Assembly (NCBI GenBank): GCA_964451365.1
Contig: CAYVIB010000035.1
Span: 1 to 51,836, forward strand
Reading direction: 5' to 3'
DNA length: 51,836 bases
DNA from: CAYVIB01 sp964451365
GTDB taxonomy: Bacteria > Pseudomonadota > Gammaproteobacteria > Pseudomonadales > Cellvibrionaceae
The position numbers were made by a program, and so were the translations under genes. This document shows, piece after piece, positions 16,863 to 25,566 of this stretch; within the stretch, counting starts at the first letter, position 1; the number at the start of each line of letters is the position of its first letter. Below the pieces are notes generated by a model. The model did no database searches, was not told the DNA's origin, and worked only from the letters and a program-made list of their open reading frames with translations.

Positions 16863-17906
16863 TTAAATCCCCAAAACTTTCTTGTTCAGATTCTCATCCG
16901 GCGCCACCGCCGCAAAATCGTCAAACGCCTTTTCCGGCTTGCGGATCATGTGTTTCTTGATAAACGGTGCGCCTTCGCGCGCGCCATCCTCCGGATGTTT
17001 CAGGCAGCATTCCCACTCCAGCACCGCCCAACCATCGTAGTTGTACTTGGCGAAGCGGCTGAAGATACCGCTGAAGTCCACCTGGCCGTCACCCAGGGAG
17101 CGGAAGCGTCCGGGGCGATCCACCCAGCCCTGGTAACCGCCGTACACACCACTGCGGGCGGACGGGACGAATTCGGCATCTTTCACATGGAAAGCCTTGA
17201 TGCGCTCGTGATAGATGTCGATAAAGCCCAGGTAATCCAGTTGCTGCAGAACAAAGTGGCTCGGGTCGTAAAGAATGTTCGCGCGCGGGTGATTATCCAC
17301 CGCTTCCAGGAAACGTTCAAAGGTGACGCCGTCGTGCAGGTCTTCACCCGGGTGCAGTTCGTAGCAGGCGTTCACGCCGCACTCGTCGAACACATCCAGG
17401 ATAGGTTTCCAGCGCCTGGCCAGTTCGGCAAAGCCGGCATCCACCAGCCCGGCGGGGCGTTGCGGCCACGGGTAAACCGTGTGCCAGAGCAAGGCGCCAG
17501 AGAAGGTGGCGTGGGAAGTCAGGCCCAGGTTGGCGCTGGCTTTTGCCGCGCACTTCAGTTGATTGACAGCCCACTCGGTTCGCGCGGCCGGGTTGTTGCG
17601 TTTGGATTCCGGCGCAAAGCCATCGAACATCAAATCATAGGCGGGGTGAACCGCGACAAGCTGGCCCTGCAGGTGGGTGGATAGTTCGGTAATTTCCATC
17701 CCGCGCTCGGCAAACTTGCCTTTCAGTTCGTCGCAATAGGTTTTACTTTCCGCCGCCTGTTCCAGGTCGATGCAGCGGGCATCCCAGGTGGGAATCTGGA
17801 TTCCCTTGTAGCCGAGTGAAGCGGCCCATTCCAGAACCGTATCCAGAGAATTAAACGGCGGTTTGTCGCCCATGAATTGTGCGAGAAATATGGCTGGACC
17901 TTTCAT
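16863..17906 (-). CDS. Cytoplasmic xylose-isomerase-like TIM-barrel enzyme
   Basis: A 347-residue member of the AP-endonuclease-2 / sugar phosphate isomerase-epimerase superfamily (PF01261 type). Characteristic barrel elements are GYKGIQIPTWD near residue 33, the metal-site regions CYELHPGEDLHDG and NILYDPSHF, and KAFHVKDAEF. WAVLEWECCLK near residue 300 holds the late metal-binding Glu. No signal peptide. The start has GGAGAAA upstream. It is 48 nt downstream of the Gfo/Idh/MocA gene. Members of this family paired with Gfo/Idh/MocA enzymes act as isomerases or as beta-eliminating lyases on 3-keto-glycosides; which applies here is open. Confidence 0.82.
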   Translation of the reverse strand: MKGPAIFLAQFMGDKPPFNSLDTVLEWAASLGYKGIQIPTWDARCIDLEQAAESKTYCDELKGKFAERGMEITELSTHLQGQLVAVHPAYDLMFDGFAPESKRNNPAARTEWAVNQLKCAAKASANLGLTSHATFSGALLWHTVYPWPQRPAGLVDAGFAELARRWKPILDVFDECGVNACYELHPGEDLHDGVTFERFLEAVDNHPRANILYDPSHFVLQQLDYLGFIDIYHERIKAFHVKDAEFVPSARSGVYGGYQGWVDRPGRFRSLGDGQVDFSGIFSRFAKYNYDGWAVLEWECCLKHPEDGAREGAPFIKKHMIRKPEKAFDDFAAVAPDENLNKKVLGI

Positions 17907-17954
17907 AAAATTTCTCCGTGGTTTGGTTTAATGGGATTATTGTTTTCAAACGAG

Positions 17955-19124
17955 TTACTGTTTCGCATAGGGAATCGCTGTCCAGGTGCCGCCCCCCTTG
18001 CTGCTGGCGACAACCGATTCGATAAATGCCATACCGGCGACGGCTTCTTCAATTCCCGGCACGAGGGGGATTTCCTTGATGCCTTTTTTGGGCGATGCGG
18101 AGCGTTGTTCCTTGATGGCCGCGGCGAAGTTTTTATAAATGTTTGCGAACGCTTCGATGTAACCTTCCGGATGGCCGAAAGGTGTGCGTGAGTTGGCCTG
18201 TGCCACCTCGCTCAGGTAGCTGTTGCCGGCGCGCACGATTTCGTCCGGTCGCACGCCCCATTTCATATACAGGGTGTTGGGTTCCTGCTGGTGCCACTCC
18301 AGGCCGCCCTTGGTGCCGTAAATCCTGATGCGCAGGTTGTTTTCCTCGCCGATGGCAATCTGGCTCGCAAACAACACACCCCGCGCGCCATTGCCGAAAC
18401 GCAGGAGGGCGGCGCCGTCGTCGTCCAGCAGGCGGCCCTGTTCCACGCTGTTGAGTTCCGCCAGTATCTCGGTAATGGTTTCGCCGGTAATAAACTCCGC
18501 CAGGTTGGCGGCGTGCACGCCGATATCGCCCATGCAACAGCTCGCGCCGGCGTATTTTGGGTCGAGTCGCCAGGCAGCTTGTTTGCCTTCGTCGGAATTC
18601 ATAATGCCGGCCAGCCAGCCCTGGTTGTATTCGGCAATAACCTTGGTGATTTTGCCAAGCTCGCCGCGCTGTACCCGCTCGCGGGCTTCTTTAACCATGG
18701 GATAACCGGTATAGGTGTGGGTGAGGCCGAACAGCAGGCCGGTATCCTCTACCTGCTTTTTCAGTTCGACGGATTCGGCCAGGTTAAATGTAGCGGGCTT
18801 TTCGCACATCACATGGAACCCCCTGGACAATGCCATGGAGGCGATGGGGTAGTGGGTGCTGTTGGGAGTGACGATACCGACAAATTCCATGCGCTCGTCC
18901 GCCGGCAGCTTGCTTTCGGCTTCGAACATGGCCTCGAAGCTGTCATAGACGCGGTTTTCCGGCAGATAGAGCAGTCGGCCCGCCTCTTTGGAACGGGCGG
19001 GGTCGCGGCTAAAGGCGCCGCAAACGAGTTCTATTTCACCGTCCAGGCGTGCGGCCATGCGATGAATATTGCCGATAAATGCGTCTGGCCCGCCTCCGAC
19101 GAGGCCCATGCGTACTCTGCTCAT
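17955..19124 (-). CDS. Gfo/Idh/MocA-family NAD(P)-dependent oxidoreductase
   Basis: A 389-residue oxidoreductase. The N-terminal Rossmann fold begins MGLVGGGPDAFIG and contains the family motif CEKPATFN near residue 127. The C-terminal alpha/beta substrate domain includes GDIGVHAANLAEFITG with the conserved Asp/His pair. ATG is preceded by AAAGGTAGAAG. Such enzymes oxidise or reduce hydroxyl groups on sugars or inositols, often at C3. In this cluster a 3-keto sugar reductase or dehydrogenase role is the most economical inference. The gene starts a two-gene unit with the TIM-barrel gene downstream. Confidence 0.88.
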   Translation of the reverse strand: MSRVRMGLVGGGPDAFIGNIHRMAARLDGEIELVCGAFSRDPARSKEAGRLLYLPENRVYDSFEAMFEAESKLPADERMEFVGIVTPNSTHYPIASMALSRGFHVMCEKPATFNLAESVELKKQVEDTGLLFGLTHTYTGYPMVKEARERVQRGELGKITKVIAEYNQGWLAGIMNSDEGKQAAWRLDPKYAGASCCMGDIGVHAANLAEFITGETITEILAELNSVEQGRLLDDDGAALLRFGNGARGVLFASQIAIGEENNLRIRIYGTKGGLEWHQQEPNTLYMKWGVRPDEIVRAGNSYLSEVAQANSRTPFGHPEGYIEAFANIYKNFAAAIKEQRSASPKKGIKEIPLVPGIEEAVAGMAFIESVVASSKGGGTWTAIPYAKQ

Positions 19125-19397
19125 TTCTTCTACCTTTCCATTTCGTAAGTTGATGAATGATACGAACTGTTAGTCTTATGAAAAAACCTTTTTTTATATT
19201 CTGCTTTTTTAGTTGGAGCGGGTGAAGCCCTTGTCCTGAACGGGCAAGTGTACACCTTTGTGCCCGGCAATTGCAGTCGCGCTGTCAGCCAAAGCCGACA
19301 AACCGTTCCTGTTTGCCATGGCACCAAAAATTTCCTGCGGCCTAACCTTAACGTTGGTTCGCGCGGGAGGCGTATATTTTTACTATTGAAAAAGCGG
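19125..19397. promoter_or_regulatory. Upstream region of the Gfo/Idh/MocA - TIM unit
   Basis: 273 nt without a gene. It holds the 8-bp palindrome GTGTACAC (19248-19255) flanked by near-symmetric AA/CTT, and the inverted arms GGGCA...TGCCC (19242-19266). Either could be an operator. No convincing sigma70 promoter or terminator is visible, so it may also be an internal operon spacer. Confidence 0.3.
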
Positions 19398-20018
19398 CTA
19401 ACTTGTCGCCCAGGCTTTTCCTATTTCCGTTAACGGCACGCAACCTTGGTACCGGCCCGGCACGGGAGCATACTGCAACACTTGTGTGGCACCCACTTCC
19501 GAGCGGAAAAATCCCAGCAGTGTTAACTCCTTCGTCGTGCGGTAAAAATCTTTTTGTTCATCAGTAAACGAATTGTCGTCTCTATTCAATGCTGCACGGT
19601 TTAATTGCATCATCACCATTATTTTTGTTGACTCATCCAGGCCTGAAAAGGGCTTGCCTTGCGTATCCCGCACGCCGGCCGTAAAGCTGTCCAGCCCGGT
19701 GAGATATTGTTGCCGCTGCTCGATGGTAAATGCTTCCGCAACGATACTGTCTATTAATTGCGGCACGCCAACATCCTTTGCGCCCGGTGTATCAGTGCGG
19801 GGAATGATAATTTCCGCCATCTCGCTGACAAGCGTCGCCTGGGAGGACGAAAAAGCTTTGGGTTGCCAGGAAAGGGTTGTCGATTCGATAGCGGTTTCCG
19901 ATGTGTCCTCACCACAGCCGGCCAGAATCGCCGCGATGGTTGGCGCGCTAACTGCGCCGCCCATATAAAATGAGATTTTTTTCAGCATCTCCCGCCGTGT
20001 CAGTTCGTTTGTTTTCAT
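19398..20018 (-). CDS. Gluconate 2-dehydrogenase subunit 3 family lipoprotein
   Basis: A 206-residue protein with a Tat-like N-terminus (LTRREMLKK) followed by a hydrophobic stretch and a lipobox LAGC with C35. This suggests Tat export and lipid anchoring. The body has the subunit-3 features: an EIIIPRTDTPGAKDVGVPQLID segment of the kind seen in the small subunits of gluconate and glucoside dehydrogenases, and FFRSEVGATQVLQY near the end. The GMC oxidoreductase gene lies 23 nt upstream, as expected for a two-subunit dehydrogenase. In known complexes the small subunit carries the Tat signal and the flavin subunit is exported with it. Confidence 0.88.
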   Translation of the reverse strand: MKTNELTRREMLKKISFYMGGAVSAPTIAAILAGCGEDTSETAIESTTLSWQPKAFSSSQATLVSEMAEIIIPRTDTPGAKDVGVPQLIDSIVAEAFTIEQRQQYLTGLDSFTAGVRDTQGKPFSGLDESTKIMVMMQLNRAALNRDDNSFTDEQKDFYRTTKELTLLGFFRSEVGATQVLQYAPVPGRYQGCVPLTEIGKAWATS

Positions 20019-20041
20019 ATTTAAAACTTTAATATTACGTT

Positions 20042-21739
20042 TTAGAGGTTACGTTTTTTCAGTTCTTCCACCGCATGATTCGCCGCGCGCGCGGTCAGTG
20101 CCATATAAGTTAACGATGGGTTCTGGCACGCGGACGATGTCATGCACGCACCGTCGGTGACAAAAACATTTTTTACCGCGTGTACCTGGTTGAACTTATT
20201 CAGTACAGATGTTTTCGGATCATGTCCCATCCGGGCGGTGCCCATTTCGTGGATGCCAAGGCCGGGCGTGGTATCGTTGTTATAGGCTTGCACTTCCGTG
20301 AGGCCGGCGCGTTCCAGCATTTCCGCCGCGGACTCGGCCATATCCTTGCGCATGGCCATTTCGTTTGCCTTGAACTCGCAATCAATACTCAGTGTCGGCT
20401 GGCCCCATTTATCGCGCAGTTTGTGGTTTAGCGTTACCTGGTTGTCGTGATAGGGCAGGCATTCGCCGAAGCCGGTAAAACCGAAGCTCCAGTCACCGGG
20501 TTCCTGCAGGGCTTGCTTCAGGTCCGAGCCGATTAAATTCGACCAGTTGCCGCGTTGCCAGCCGCTACGCGATGCGCGGCCCTGATAGCCGAAACCGCGA
20601 ATATAGTCGCTACGCTGTTCATTGATGTTTCGAAAGCGGGGAACATAAATGCCGTTGGGACGCCGACCATAGTAGTACTGATCATTTAATTCCGGATAGC
20701 GACCCCGCGCACCCACAATGTGGTGGTGATCCATCAGGTTGTGGCCAAGCTCGCCGCTGTCATTACCGAGGCCGTTGGGAAAACGGTCGGAAGTGGAACT
20801 CAATAAAATAAATGTGGAACCCAGTGTGGAAGCGTTGAGAAAAATTATTTTTGCGTAATACTCAATAACTTCATTGGTTTGGGCATCGATAACTCGCACT
20901 CCCTTTGCCTTTTGGGTGTCGTTATCGAAAATTACCTGGCTGGCGATGGAGTGCGGGCGCAATGTCATATTGCCGGTAGCCGCCGCCGCGGGCAGCGTCG
21001 ATGAATTACTGCTGAAATAGCCGCCGAACGGGCAACCGCGCACGCAGCGGTTGCGGTACTGGCAGCGTCCGCGCCCCTGGTGGTCTTGGGTCAGATTGGC
21101 CGAACGGCCGATGGTCATAATGCGGTCGTGATAGTTTTCGGCGATGCGCTGTTTAATATGTTTTTCCAGGCAGTTCATTTCCATCGGCGGTAAAAACTTT
21201 CCATCCGGCAGTTGCGGTAATCCTTCCGCCTGTCCGTTAACGCCGATGAAGGATTCCACTTTGTCGTACCACGGCGCGATATCCGCGTAACGTATCGGCC
21301 AATCCACTCCGTGTCCATCTTTAGCGTTGGCTTCGAAATCCAAATCGCTCAGACGATAGCACTGGCGGCTCCACATCAACGAACGGCCACCGACGTGATA
21401 ACCGCGAATCCAGGAAAAATTTTTTACCTGCTCATAAGGGTTTTCCAGGTCGTTCACCCACCAGTGTTTTGTTTCCTGGCGCATATAGCCGGAGGTGCTC
21501 TGAACGGGATATTTTGCCGCTTCTTCCGCCGTCAGCATGCCGCCGAGTTCAGCCTCCCACGGATTCATAATCGCTGTGGGATAATCCTCCACGTGTCTTA
21601 CGTCGCGGCCGCGTTCGAGCACCAGCGTCTTCAGGCCTTTTTCACACAATTCCTTTGCCGCCCAACCACCGCTGATGCCCGTTCCAACAACAATGGCATC
21701 GTAGCTGTGCGCGGCAGTGGCTTTGGTGTTGATATTCAT
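20042..21739 (-). CDS. GMC-family FAD oxidoreductase (glycoside dehydrogenase large subunit type)
   Basis: A 565-residue flavoprotein. FAD is bound by VVGTGISGG at residues 17-25 followed by LVLERG. A cysteine-containing segment RCQYRNRCVRGCPFGG lies near residue 230. The C-terminal catalytic region contains HEMGTARMG and the Asn of ACQNPSLTYMALTARAA. It has no signal peptide of its own, consistent with export bound to the Tat-bearing subunit 3. Relatives include the catalytic subunits of gluconate, sorbitol and glucoside 3-dehydrogenases, which oxidise sugars in the periplasm and pass electrons to cytochrome c. No cytochrome gene is nearby. Substrate unknown; oxidation of C3 of a glycoside is inferred from context. 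Confidence 0.88.
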   Translation of the reverse strand: MNINTKATAAHSYDAIVVGTGISGGWAAKELCEKGLKTLVLERGRDVRHVEDYPTAIMNPWEAELGGMLTAEEAAKYPVQSTSGYMRQETKHWWVNDLENPYEQVKNFSWIRGYHVGGRSLMWSRQCYRLSDLDFEANAKDGHGVDWPIRYADIAPWYDKVESFIGVNGQAEGLPQLPDGKFLPPMEMNCLEKHIKQRIAENYHDRIMTIGRSANLTQDHQGRGRCQYRNRCVRGCPFGGYFSSNSSTLPAAAATGNMTLRPHSIASQVIFDNDTQKAKGVRVIDAQTNEVIEYYAKIIFLNASTLGSTFILLSSTSDRFPNGLGNDSGELGHNLMDHHHIVGARGRYPELNDQYYYGRRPNGIYVPRFRNINEQRSDYIRGFGYQGRASRSGWQRGNWSNLIGSDLKQALQEPGDWSFGFTGFGECLPYHDNQVTLNHKLRDKWGQPTLSIDCEFKANEMAMRKDMAESAAEMLERAGLTEVQAYNNDTTPGLGIHEMGTARMGHDPKTSVLNKFNQVHAVKNVFVTDGACMTSSACQNPSLTYMALTARAANHAVEELKKRNL

Positions 21740-21773
21740 AACAGTTACTATTCTCGAAATTTCAAAAAAACAT

Positions 21774-22691
21774 TCAGGCGAGAAGCTTTTTCTCGGCTCG
21801 CTGCAGCAGGCGGTGAGTCAGCATAATGCCTTCCTCTTCACTGATTTCATCTCCTTCATATTCAATACCGATCCAGCCGCGATAGCCTGCATTTCCGACA
21901 ATTTTCAACATGCGGAAAAAATCAATGTCGGGTTCGATACCCGCTTTGTTAAAGTTGTGGGCTTTGGCGCTGACGGCTTTTGCATAGGGCATTAACTCCT
22001 CCACGCCCAGATAAATGTCGTACTTCTCGCCGGTTTGTTTGTCGACGGTGAAGTTGCCGAAATCCGGCAGGGTGCCGACACGCGGGTTGTCCGCCAGTTT
22101 CATAACTCCGGTCAGCCATTTTCCGTTGGAAGAAAGTCCACCGTGATTTTCCACAAGAACATTCAGGTTCAGTTTGTCGCAGTATTCCGCCAGTTGGTTC
22201 AGGCCATCGGCGGCAGCTTTCATTTGATCATCATAGGAGCCCGAGCTTTGGGCATTGACGCGAATGGAATGGCAGCCGAGCGCATGAGCCGCGTCGGCCC
22301 ATTTATGGTGATTTTGGACACTTTGCTTGCGCGCTTTTGGGTCCGGGTCACCGAGCGCACCCTCGTGGTCGATCATTATCAGCAGACTTTCGACGCCTTC
22401 GCCCCTTGCGGTGGTGTCAAGCTCTTTCACCAGTTTGTCGCTAAACGAGTCGAAATAGAACTGGTTAACATACTCAATACCGTTAAAACCAAACTGCCTT
22501 TTGGCGATTTTGGCAAAATCGACGGCCTTATATTTTCCGCTTTTGAAGCCCCGGTGCAGCGACCACTGGGCCAGTGAATATTTAAAAAGTTTTTGCCTTT
22601 CGCCAGCCCGGGAGATTGAGGTCATCAGGCCGGAACAGGTCGCGGCGGCCAGGGTGGCGGATTGCTTTATAAAGCGTCGGCGAGTGGGCAT
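21774..22691 (-). CDS. Tat-exported TIM-barrel enzyme (hydroxypyruvate isomerase-like)
   Basis: A 305-residue PF01261-type TIM barrel whose N-terminus is a Tat signal: TRRRFIKQSA followed by an alanine-rich hydrophobic stretch and a likely cleavage site at SRA-GE. Barrel and metal-site features include GFNGIEYVNQFY, VLVENHGGLSSN with Glu and His, TLPDFGNF, and GWIGIEYEGDEISEEEG with the terminal Glu. AAAGGAAA precedes the ATG. It is the first gene of the unit with the GMC and subunit-3 genes (34 nt gap). It should act in the periplasm on the product of the dehydrogenase, for example as an epimerase or eliminase of a 3-keto sugar. That role is inference. Confidence 0.85.
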   Translation of the reverse strand: MPTRRRFIKQSATLAAATCSGLMTSISRAGERQKLFKYSLAQWSLHRGFKSGKYKAVDFAKIAKRQFGFNGIEYVNQFYFDSFSDKLVKELDTTARGEGVESLLIMIDHEGALGDPDPKARKQSVQNHHKWADAAHALGCHSIRVNAQSSGSYDDQMKAAADGLNQLAEYCDKLNLNVLVENHGGLSSNGKWLTGVMKLADNPRVGTLPDFGNFTVDKQTGEKYDIYLGVEELMPYAKAVSAKAHNFNKAGIEPDIDFFRMLKIVGNAGYRGWIGIEYEGDEISEEEGIMLTHRLLQRAEKKLLA

Positions 22692-22817
22692 GACTATTTC
22701 CTTTATTTAACAGGTAATAATAGACCATTAGGTTAACCTGGGATTTGGAACGATACGTTATTGTTTTTGCTCCAACGATTGTAACGGAGTTCCAGTCAAC
22801 GCGGCGTTGGCGGCACC

Positions 22818-22844
22818 ATTGATTGCTGTTGTGCAGCAATCAAT
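22818..22844. other. Perfect 11-bp hairpin between divergent genes
   Basis: ATTGATTGCTG, the loop TTGTG and CAGCAATCAAT form a perfect stem between the divergent Tat-TIM gene and the MFS gene. No T-run follows on either strand, so a terminator is unlikely. It could be an operator or a leader structure for the minus-strand sugar operon. Confidence 0.45.
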
Positions 22845-22945
22845 GACGGGGAATGTCGGGCGACGGCTTTAATGATCACTTTCTGTTCGCTTTTGTAGTG
22901 CAAAACCATTAGCCGATATAATCGCCTTTTGGGGCCTTTCTGTTG

Positions 22946-24154
22946 ATGACGTTGCTAAAACCATTTTCCACCTATCTGGTTGCTCACGGCGCAGCTTCCT
23001 TTGCGCTGGGTGTTCATATCGTTTTTCTTGCGTGGTTGTCGGTGGGTTACCTGGGCTTGTCGGCGAACCTGGTGGGCTGGGTGAATGCGTTGGCGCTGGT
23101 GCCGGGGTTTTTTCTTATTCCCATTGCCGGTGTCTGTGCCGATCGCTTTAATCCTTCCATGATGTTGCGTTACACCCAGTTTGCGCTGTCCTGCTGTTAT
23201 TTCTTTCTTGGAATTTTAATTGCCACCGACAGCCTGAATTTCTTCACTCTCTCCTTATATGGAATGTTGGCCGGGGGAGCAAATGCCTTTGTTCAGCCGG
23301 TGCGTGAAAAGCTGATGGTCGAGGTTTCCGCGCGGCGCATCCAGAGGAAAATTTCAGCCTCCAGCATCGTGCAGTTTTCGCTGCAGAGCCTGGGAATTCT
23401 TATTGCTTCCATATCCGAACATGCCGGCTTTGCGGTGGTTGTATGGGTGCAGGCACTGGTGTCTCTGGTATCGCCCTTGCTGTACTCTTCCCTGAAACAG
23501 GTTGTTGCGGATGAAAATCAGCACAATGGAATGCTCTCCGCCAGGGACTTTCATCACGATGTGAAATCGGCCGTATCCGAGTTCAATGCCAACGTAGCGC
23601 TTCGCCACCTTATATTGCTGGTCGGGTTCAACGGCTATATGCACATGGGCGTTTTTCTGGTGACGCTGCCGTTGGTGGCGCGGGATATTTACGGCATGTC
23701 CACCGCCGAATACGCGTTGCTGCAATTCGCCTTCGTGCTCGGGATGATTTCCGCCCACTGGCGCTTGATGATCCAGGAATCAGTGCGGCACCCGGGGCAG
23801 GGAGCCCTGTTTTGCCTGCTTTATACGGCGATTATTGGTGTGGCTCTGGCCAAACAACCAACGGCAATCGGGCTATATCTTGTGGTGTTGGCATGGGGAT
23901 GGGTTGCAGGAAATTCCGCCGCTCATTGCCGATTGGTGTTGCAGTATGTAACCAGGCGACAGTTGAAAGGCCGGTTGATGTCGCTTTACCAGTTTGCATT
24001 GTTCGGCCTGGCACCGCTGGGAGCCCTGGTGACAGGCTACTTTATTCACTACTTTTCCTTTGCGCAGATTTTTATTGTAATGAGCGCCTCGAGTGTGGTG
24101 ATTTTTGTTTTGTTTATGTTCAGCCGTACTTTATGGAAGGTGGAACATGAGTAG
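22946..24154 (+). CDS. MFS transporter
   Basis: A 402-residue membrane protein with about 12 helices. The loop after the second helix, GVCADRFNPSMML, corresponds to the MFS motif A. The second-half loop CRLVLQYVTRRQLKGRLMSLY resembles the matching position in enterobactin-exporter-like (EntS-type) MFS proteins. ATG 22946 is preferred over the overlapping TTG 22943. It is transcribed away from the sugar operon. Its TAG stop codon is part of the REP-like palindrome that follows. Substrate unknown; an exporter is as likely as an importer. Confidence 0.8.
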   Translation: MTLLKPFSTYLVAHGAASFALGVHIVFLAWLSVGYLGLSANLVGWVNALALVPGFFLIPIAGVCADRFNPSMMLRYTQFALSCCYFFLGILIATDSLNFFTLSLYGMLAGGANAFVQPVREKLMVEVSARRIQRKISASSIVQFSLQSLGILIASISEHAGFAVVVWVQALVSLVSPLLYSSLKQVVADENQHNGMLSARDFHHDVKSAVSEFNANVALRHLILLVGFNGYMHMGVFLVTLPLVARDIYGMSTAEYALLQFAFVLGMISAHWRLMIQESVRHPGQGALFCLLYTAIIGVALAKQPTAIGLYLVVLAWGWVAGNSAAHCRLVLQYVTRRQLKGRLMSLYQFALFGLAPLGALVTGYFIHYFSFAQIFIVMSASSVVIFVLFMFSRTLWKVEHE

Positions 24155-24183
24155 GGCGATAAGCATAGCGCCGCCCGCCCCAC
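24151..24183. repeat. REP-like palindrome at the MFS stop codon
   Basis: GTAGGGCGATAAGCATAGCG followed by CCGCCCGCCCCAC. The core (TAAGCATAGCGCC) is identical to the element at 12977-13010, which has one extra base in the left arm. The TAG (24152-24154) ends the MFS gene. It lies between convergent genes and could also act as a bidirectional terminator. Confidence 0.75.
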
Positions 24184-24188
24184 GGAAA

Positions 24189-24962
24189 TTAAATTATTTT
24201 TCGAAAGGCGATAAGGCCGGCGGTAACGGCAACATTTAATGACTCCACGCCGTTTGCCATCGGTATTTTTATAAAGTGCGAGCAGGTTTTCTTCACTGTC
24301 TCCGATAAACCTTCCGTTTCGTTGCCCAGCACATAAACAGCGGCTTTCGCCGGCTCGGATTCCGCCAGCGGTTGTTTTGCCGATGCGTCCAGGCCGATAA
24401 TATCCGCCCCACAATTTTTTAACTCTTCCAGACACTGCTCCAGGCAATCGCAGCGCAGTATTTTGGCTTTAAACAATGTGCCGGCACTGGCTTTGATTAC
24501 CAGGGAATCGAGCCGCGCGCAGCCCTTGCGGGGCAGGATAATGCCGGTGAGAGGCGAGGCGCAGACCGAGCGAATAATCATTCCCAGGTTTTGCGGATTG
24601 GTGACCCCGTCCAGCGCAATCAATTGAAAATCATCACCGCTGTGTTGTGCTAGAAAATCCTCGTAGGGAGTAAAACCCCGCAACACAATGTCGAGCGCCA
24701 CGCCCTGGTCCTGCTTACTGTTTTTGGAGATATGCGACAGTGCTTTTCGGTTGTGATGGACAACTTCCACCTGTCGCCGCCCGGCGAGGTGAACCATGTC
24801 ATCTATAATTTTGGCGGGTTTATTACTGTCCGCCAGGTGAAGGCGGTAAATTTCCAGCTTGTTATCGGAGAGTGCTTCCAGCACCGGTTTTCTACCGTAG
24901 ATGGTAAGCAGGCGATCGACGAATTTTTTTCGCTCCAGGTAACTCGGGGAATCCTGATTCAT
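24189..24962 (-). CDS. SpoU/TrmH-family RNA 2'-O-methyltransferase
   Basis: A 257-residue SPOUT methyltransferase. An N-terminal RNA-binding region holds IYGRKPVLEAL, the start of the SpoU substrate-binding domain. The three catalytic motifs follow: DGVTNPQNLGMIIRS, VLGNETEGLS and IPMANGVESLNVAVTAG. Relatives are RlmB and TsnR-like rRNA methyltransferases, but RlmB has an adjacent rnr gene and this does not. The target RNA is uncertain. Confidence 0.88.
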   Translation of the reverse strand: MNQDSPSYLERKKFVDRLLTIYGRKPVLEALSDNKLEIYRLHLADSNKPAKIIDDMVHLAGRRQVEVVHHNRKALSHISKNSKQDQGVALDIVLRGFTPYEDFLAQHSGDDFQLIALDGVTNPQNLGMIIRSVCASPLTGIILPRKGCARLDSLVIKASAGTLFKAKILRCDCLEQCLEELKNCGADIIGLDASAKQPLAESEPAKAAVYVLGNETEGLSETVKKTCSHFIKIPMANGVESLNVAVTAGLIAFRKII

Positions 24963-25025
24963 TCACAAAAGGTCCACTATCACCGTTTCTACAACCTCCG
25001 GTGAATAAAATTATTTTTAGTTGAT

Positions 25026-25424
25026 TTACTTGTTGGAGCTTTCCACCAGTGCTTTTAGTATCAGCCTTCGTGAAATCACTCCCACCAGCTTTTCATTTTC
25101 CACCACTGGATAGTTTTTTGGCGGTCCCTTGGACATGGCTTCAGCCACTTCCAAAATGGAGGTATCCGGCGAAACGGTTTTAACCTGCCTGCTCATCACC
25201 GACGTGACGCAGTGTGACTCTTCGCTGTAAAAAGCATCGTTGAGCATCTGCGCGATGCAATCCTGTTCCGAAACAAAACCAATGAGATGATCAGCATCAT
25301 CCACTACGGGCGCGCCGATGATGCCCGCCGACATCAGCAGATGTATTACATCTCGAACCGTCGCTTTATGATTTATAGCATGGGGGTCCCGGTCCATGTA
25401 ATCCCCGACCAGTATGGAACGCAT
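25026..25424 (-). CDS. Small tandem CBS-domain protein
   Basis: A 132-residue protein made of two CBS domains. The first contains SAGIIGAPVVDDADHLIGFVSEQD and the second PKNYPVVENEKLVGVISRR. Such stand-alone pairs (Bateman modules) bind adenosyl nucleotides and act as sensors. I choose ATG 25424 because AAGG lies eight bases upstream; GTG 25433 and TTG 25442 are in-frame alternatives. The partner protein is unknown. It has its own upstream region and no operon partner. Confidence 0.85.
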   Translation of the reverse strand: MRSILVGDYMDRDPHAINHKATVRDVIHLLMSAGIIGAPVVDDADHLIGFVSEQDCIAQMLNDAFYSEESHCVTSVMSRQVKTVSPDTSILEVAEAMSKGPPKNYPVVENEKLVGVISRRLILKALVESSNK

Positions 25425-25516
25425 GGAATTCACCTTGATCAATAAATGAATAAAAACGCCTTGGCTTTACGCCTGTTTACGGCTGATATTCAGTCTATAA
25501 CAGTTATATAGTTCAC

Positions 25517-25530
25517 CGCTTGATCAAGCG
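25517..25530. promoter_or_regulatory. 14-bp palindrome upstream of the CBS gene
   Basis: CGCTTGATCAAGCG is a perfect palindrome about 95 nt upstream of the CBS-protein start. It is preceded by the near-palindrome CTATAACAGTTATATAG (25495-25511). Both lie in the 142-nt spacer between the pdxJ stop and the CBS gene. This is a candidate operator; no regulator is known. Confidence 0.35.
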
Positions 25531-25566
25531 CAATCATGCAAGTTTCCAGCCAGCCGCCGAAATCCC

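Noticed and set aside
16950..17684. 244-codon plus-strand frame across the TIM-barrel gene
   Set aside because: Shadow of the well-supported minus-strand gene; the encoded sequence has no family resemblance.
19242..19266. GGGCA...TGCCC hairpin between the subunit-3 and Gfo/Idh/MocA genes as a terminator
   Set aside because: The stem is only five bases and no T-run follows on the minus strand, so I list it only as part of the upstream region.
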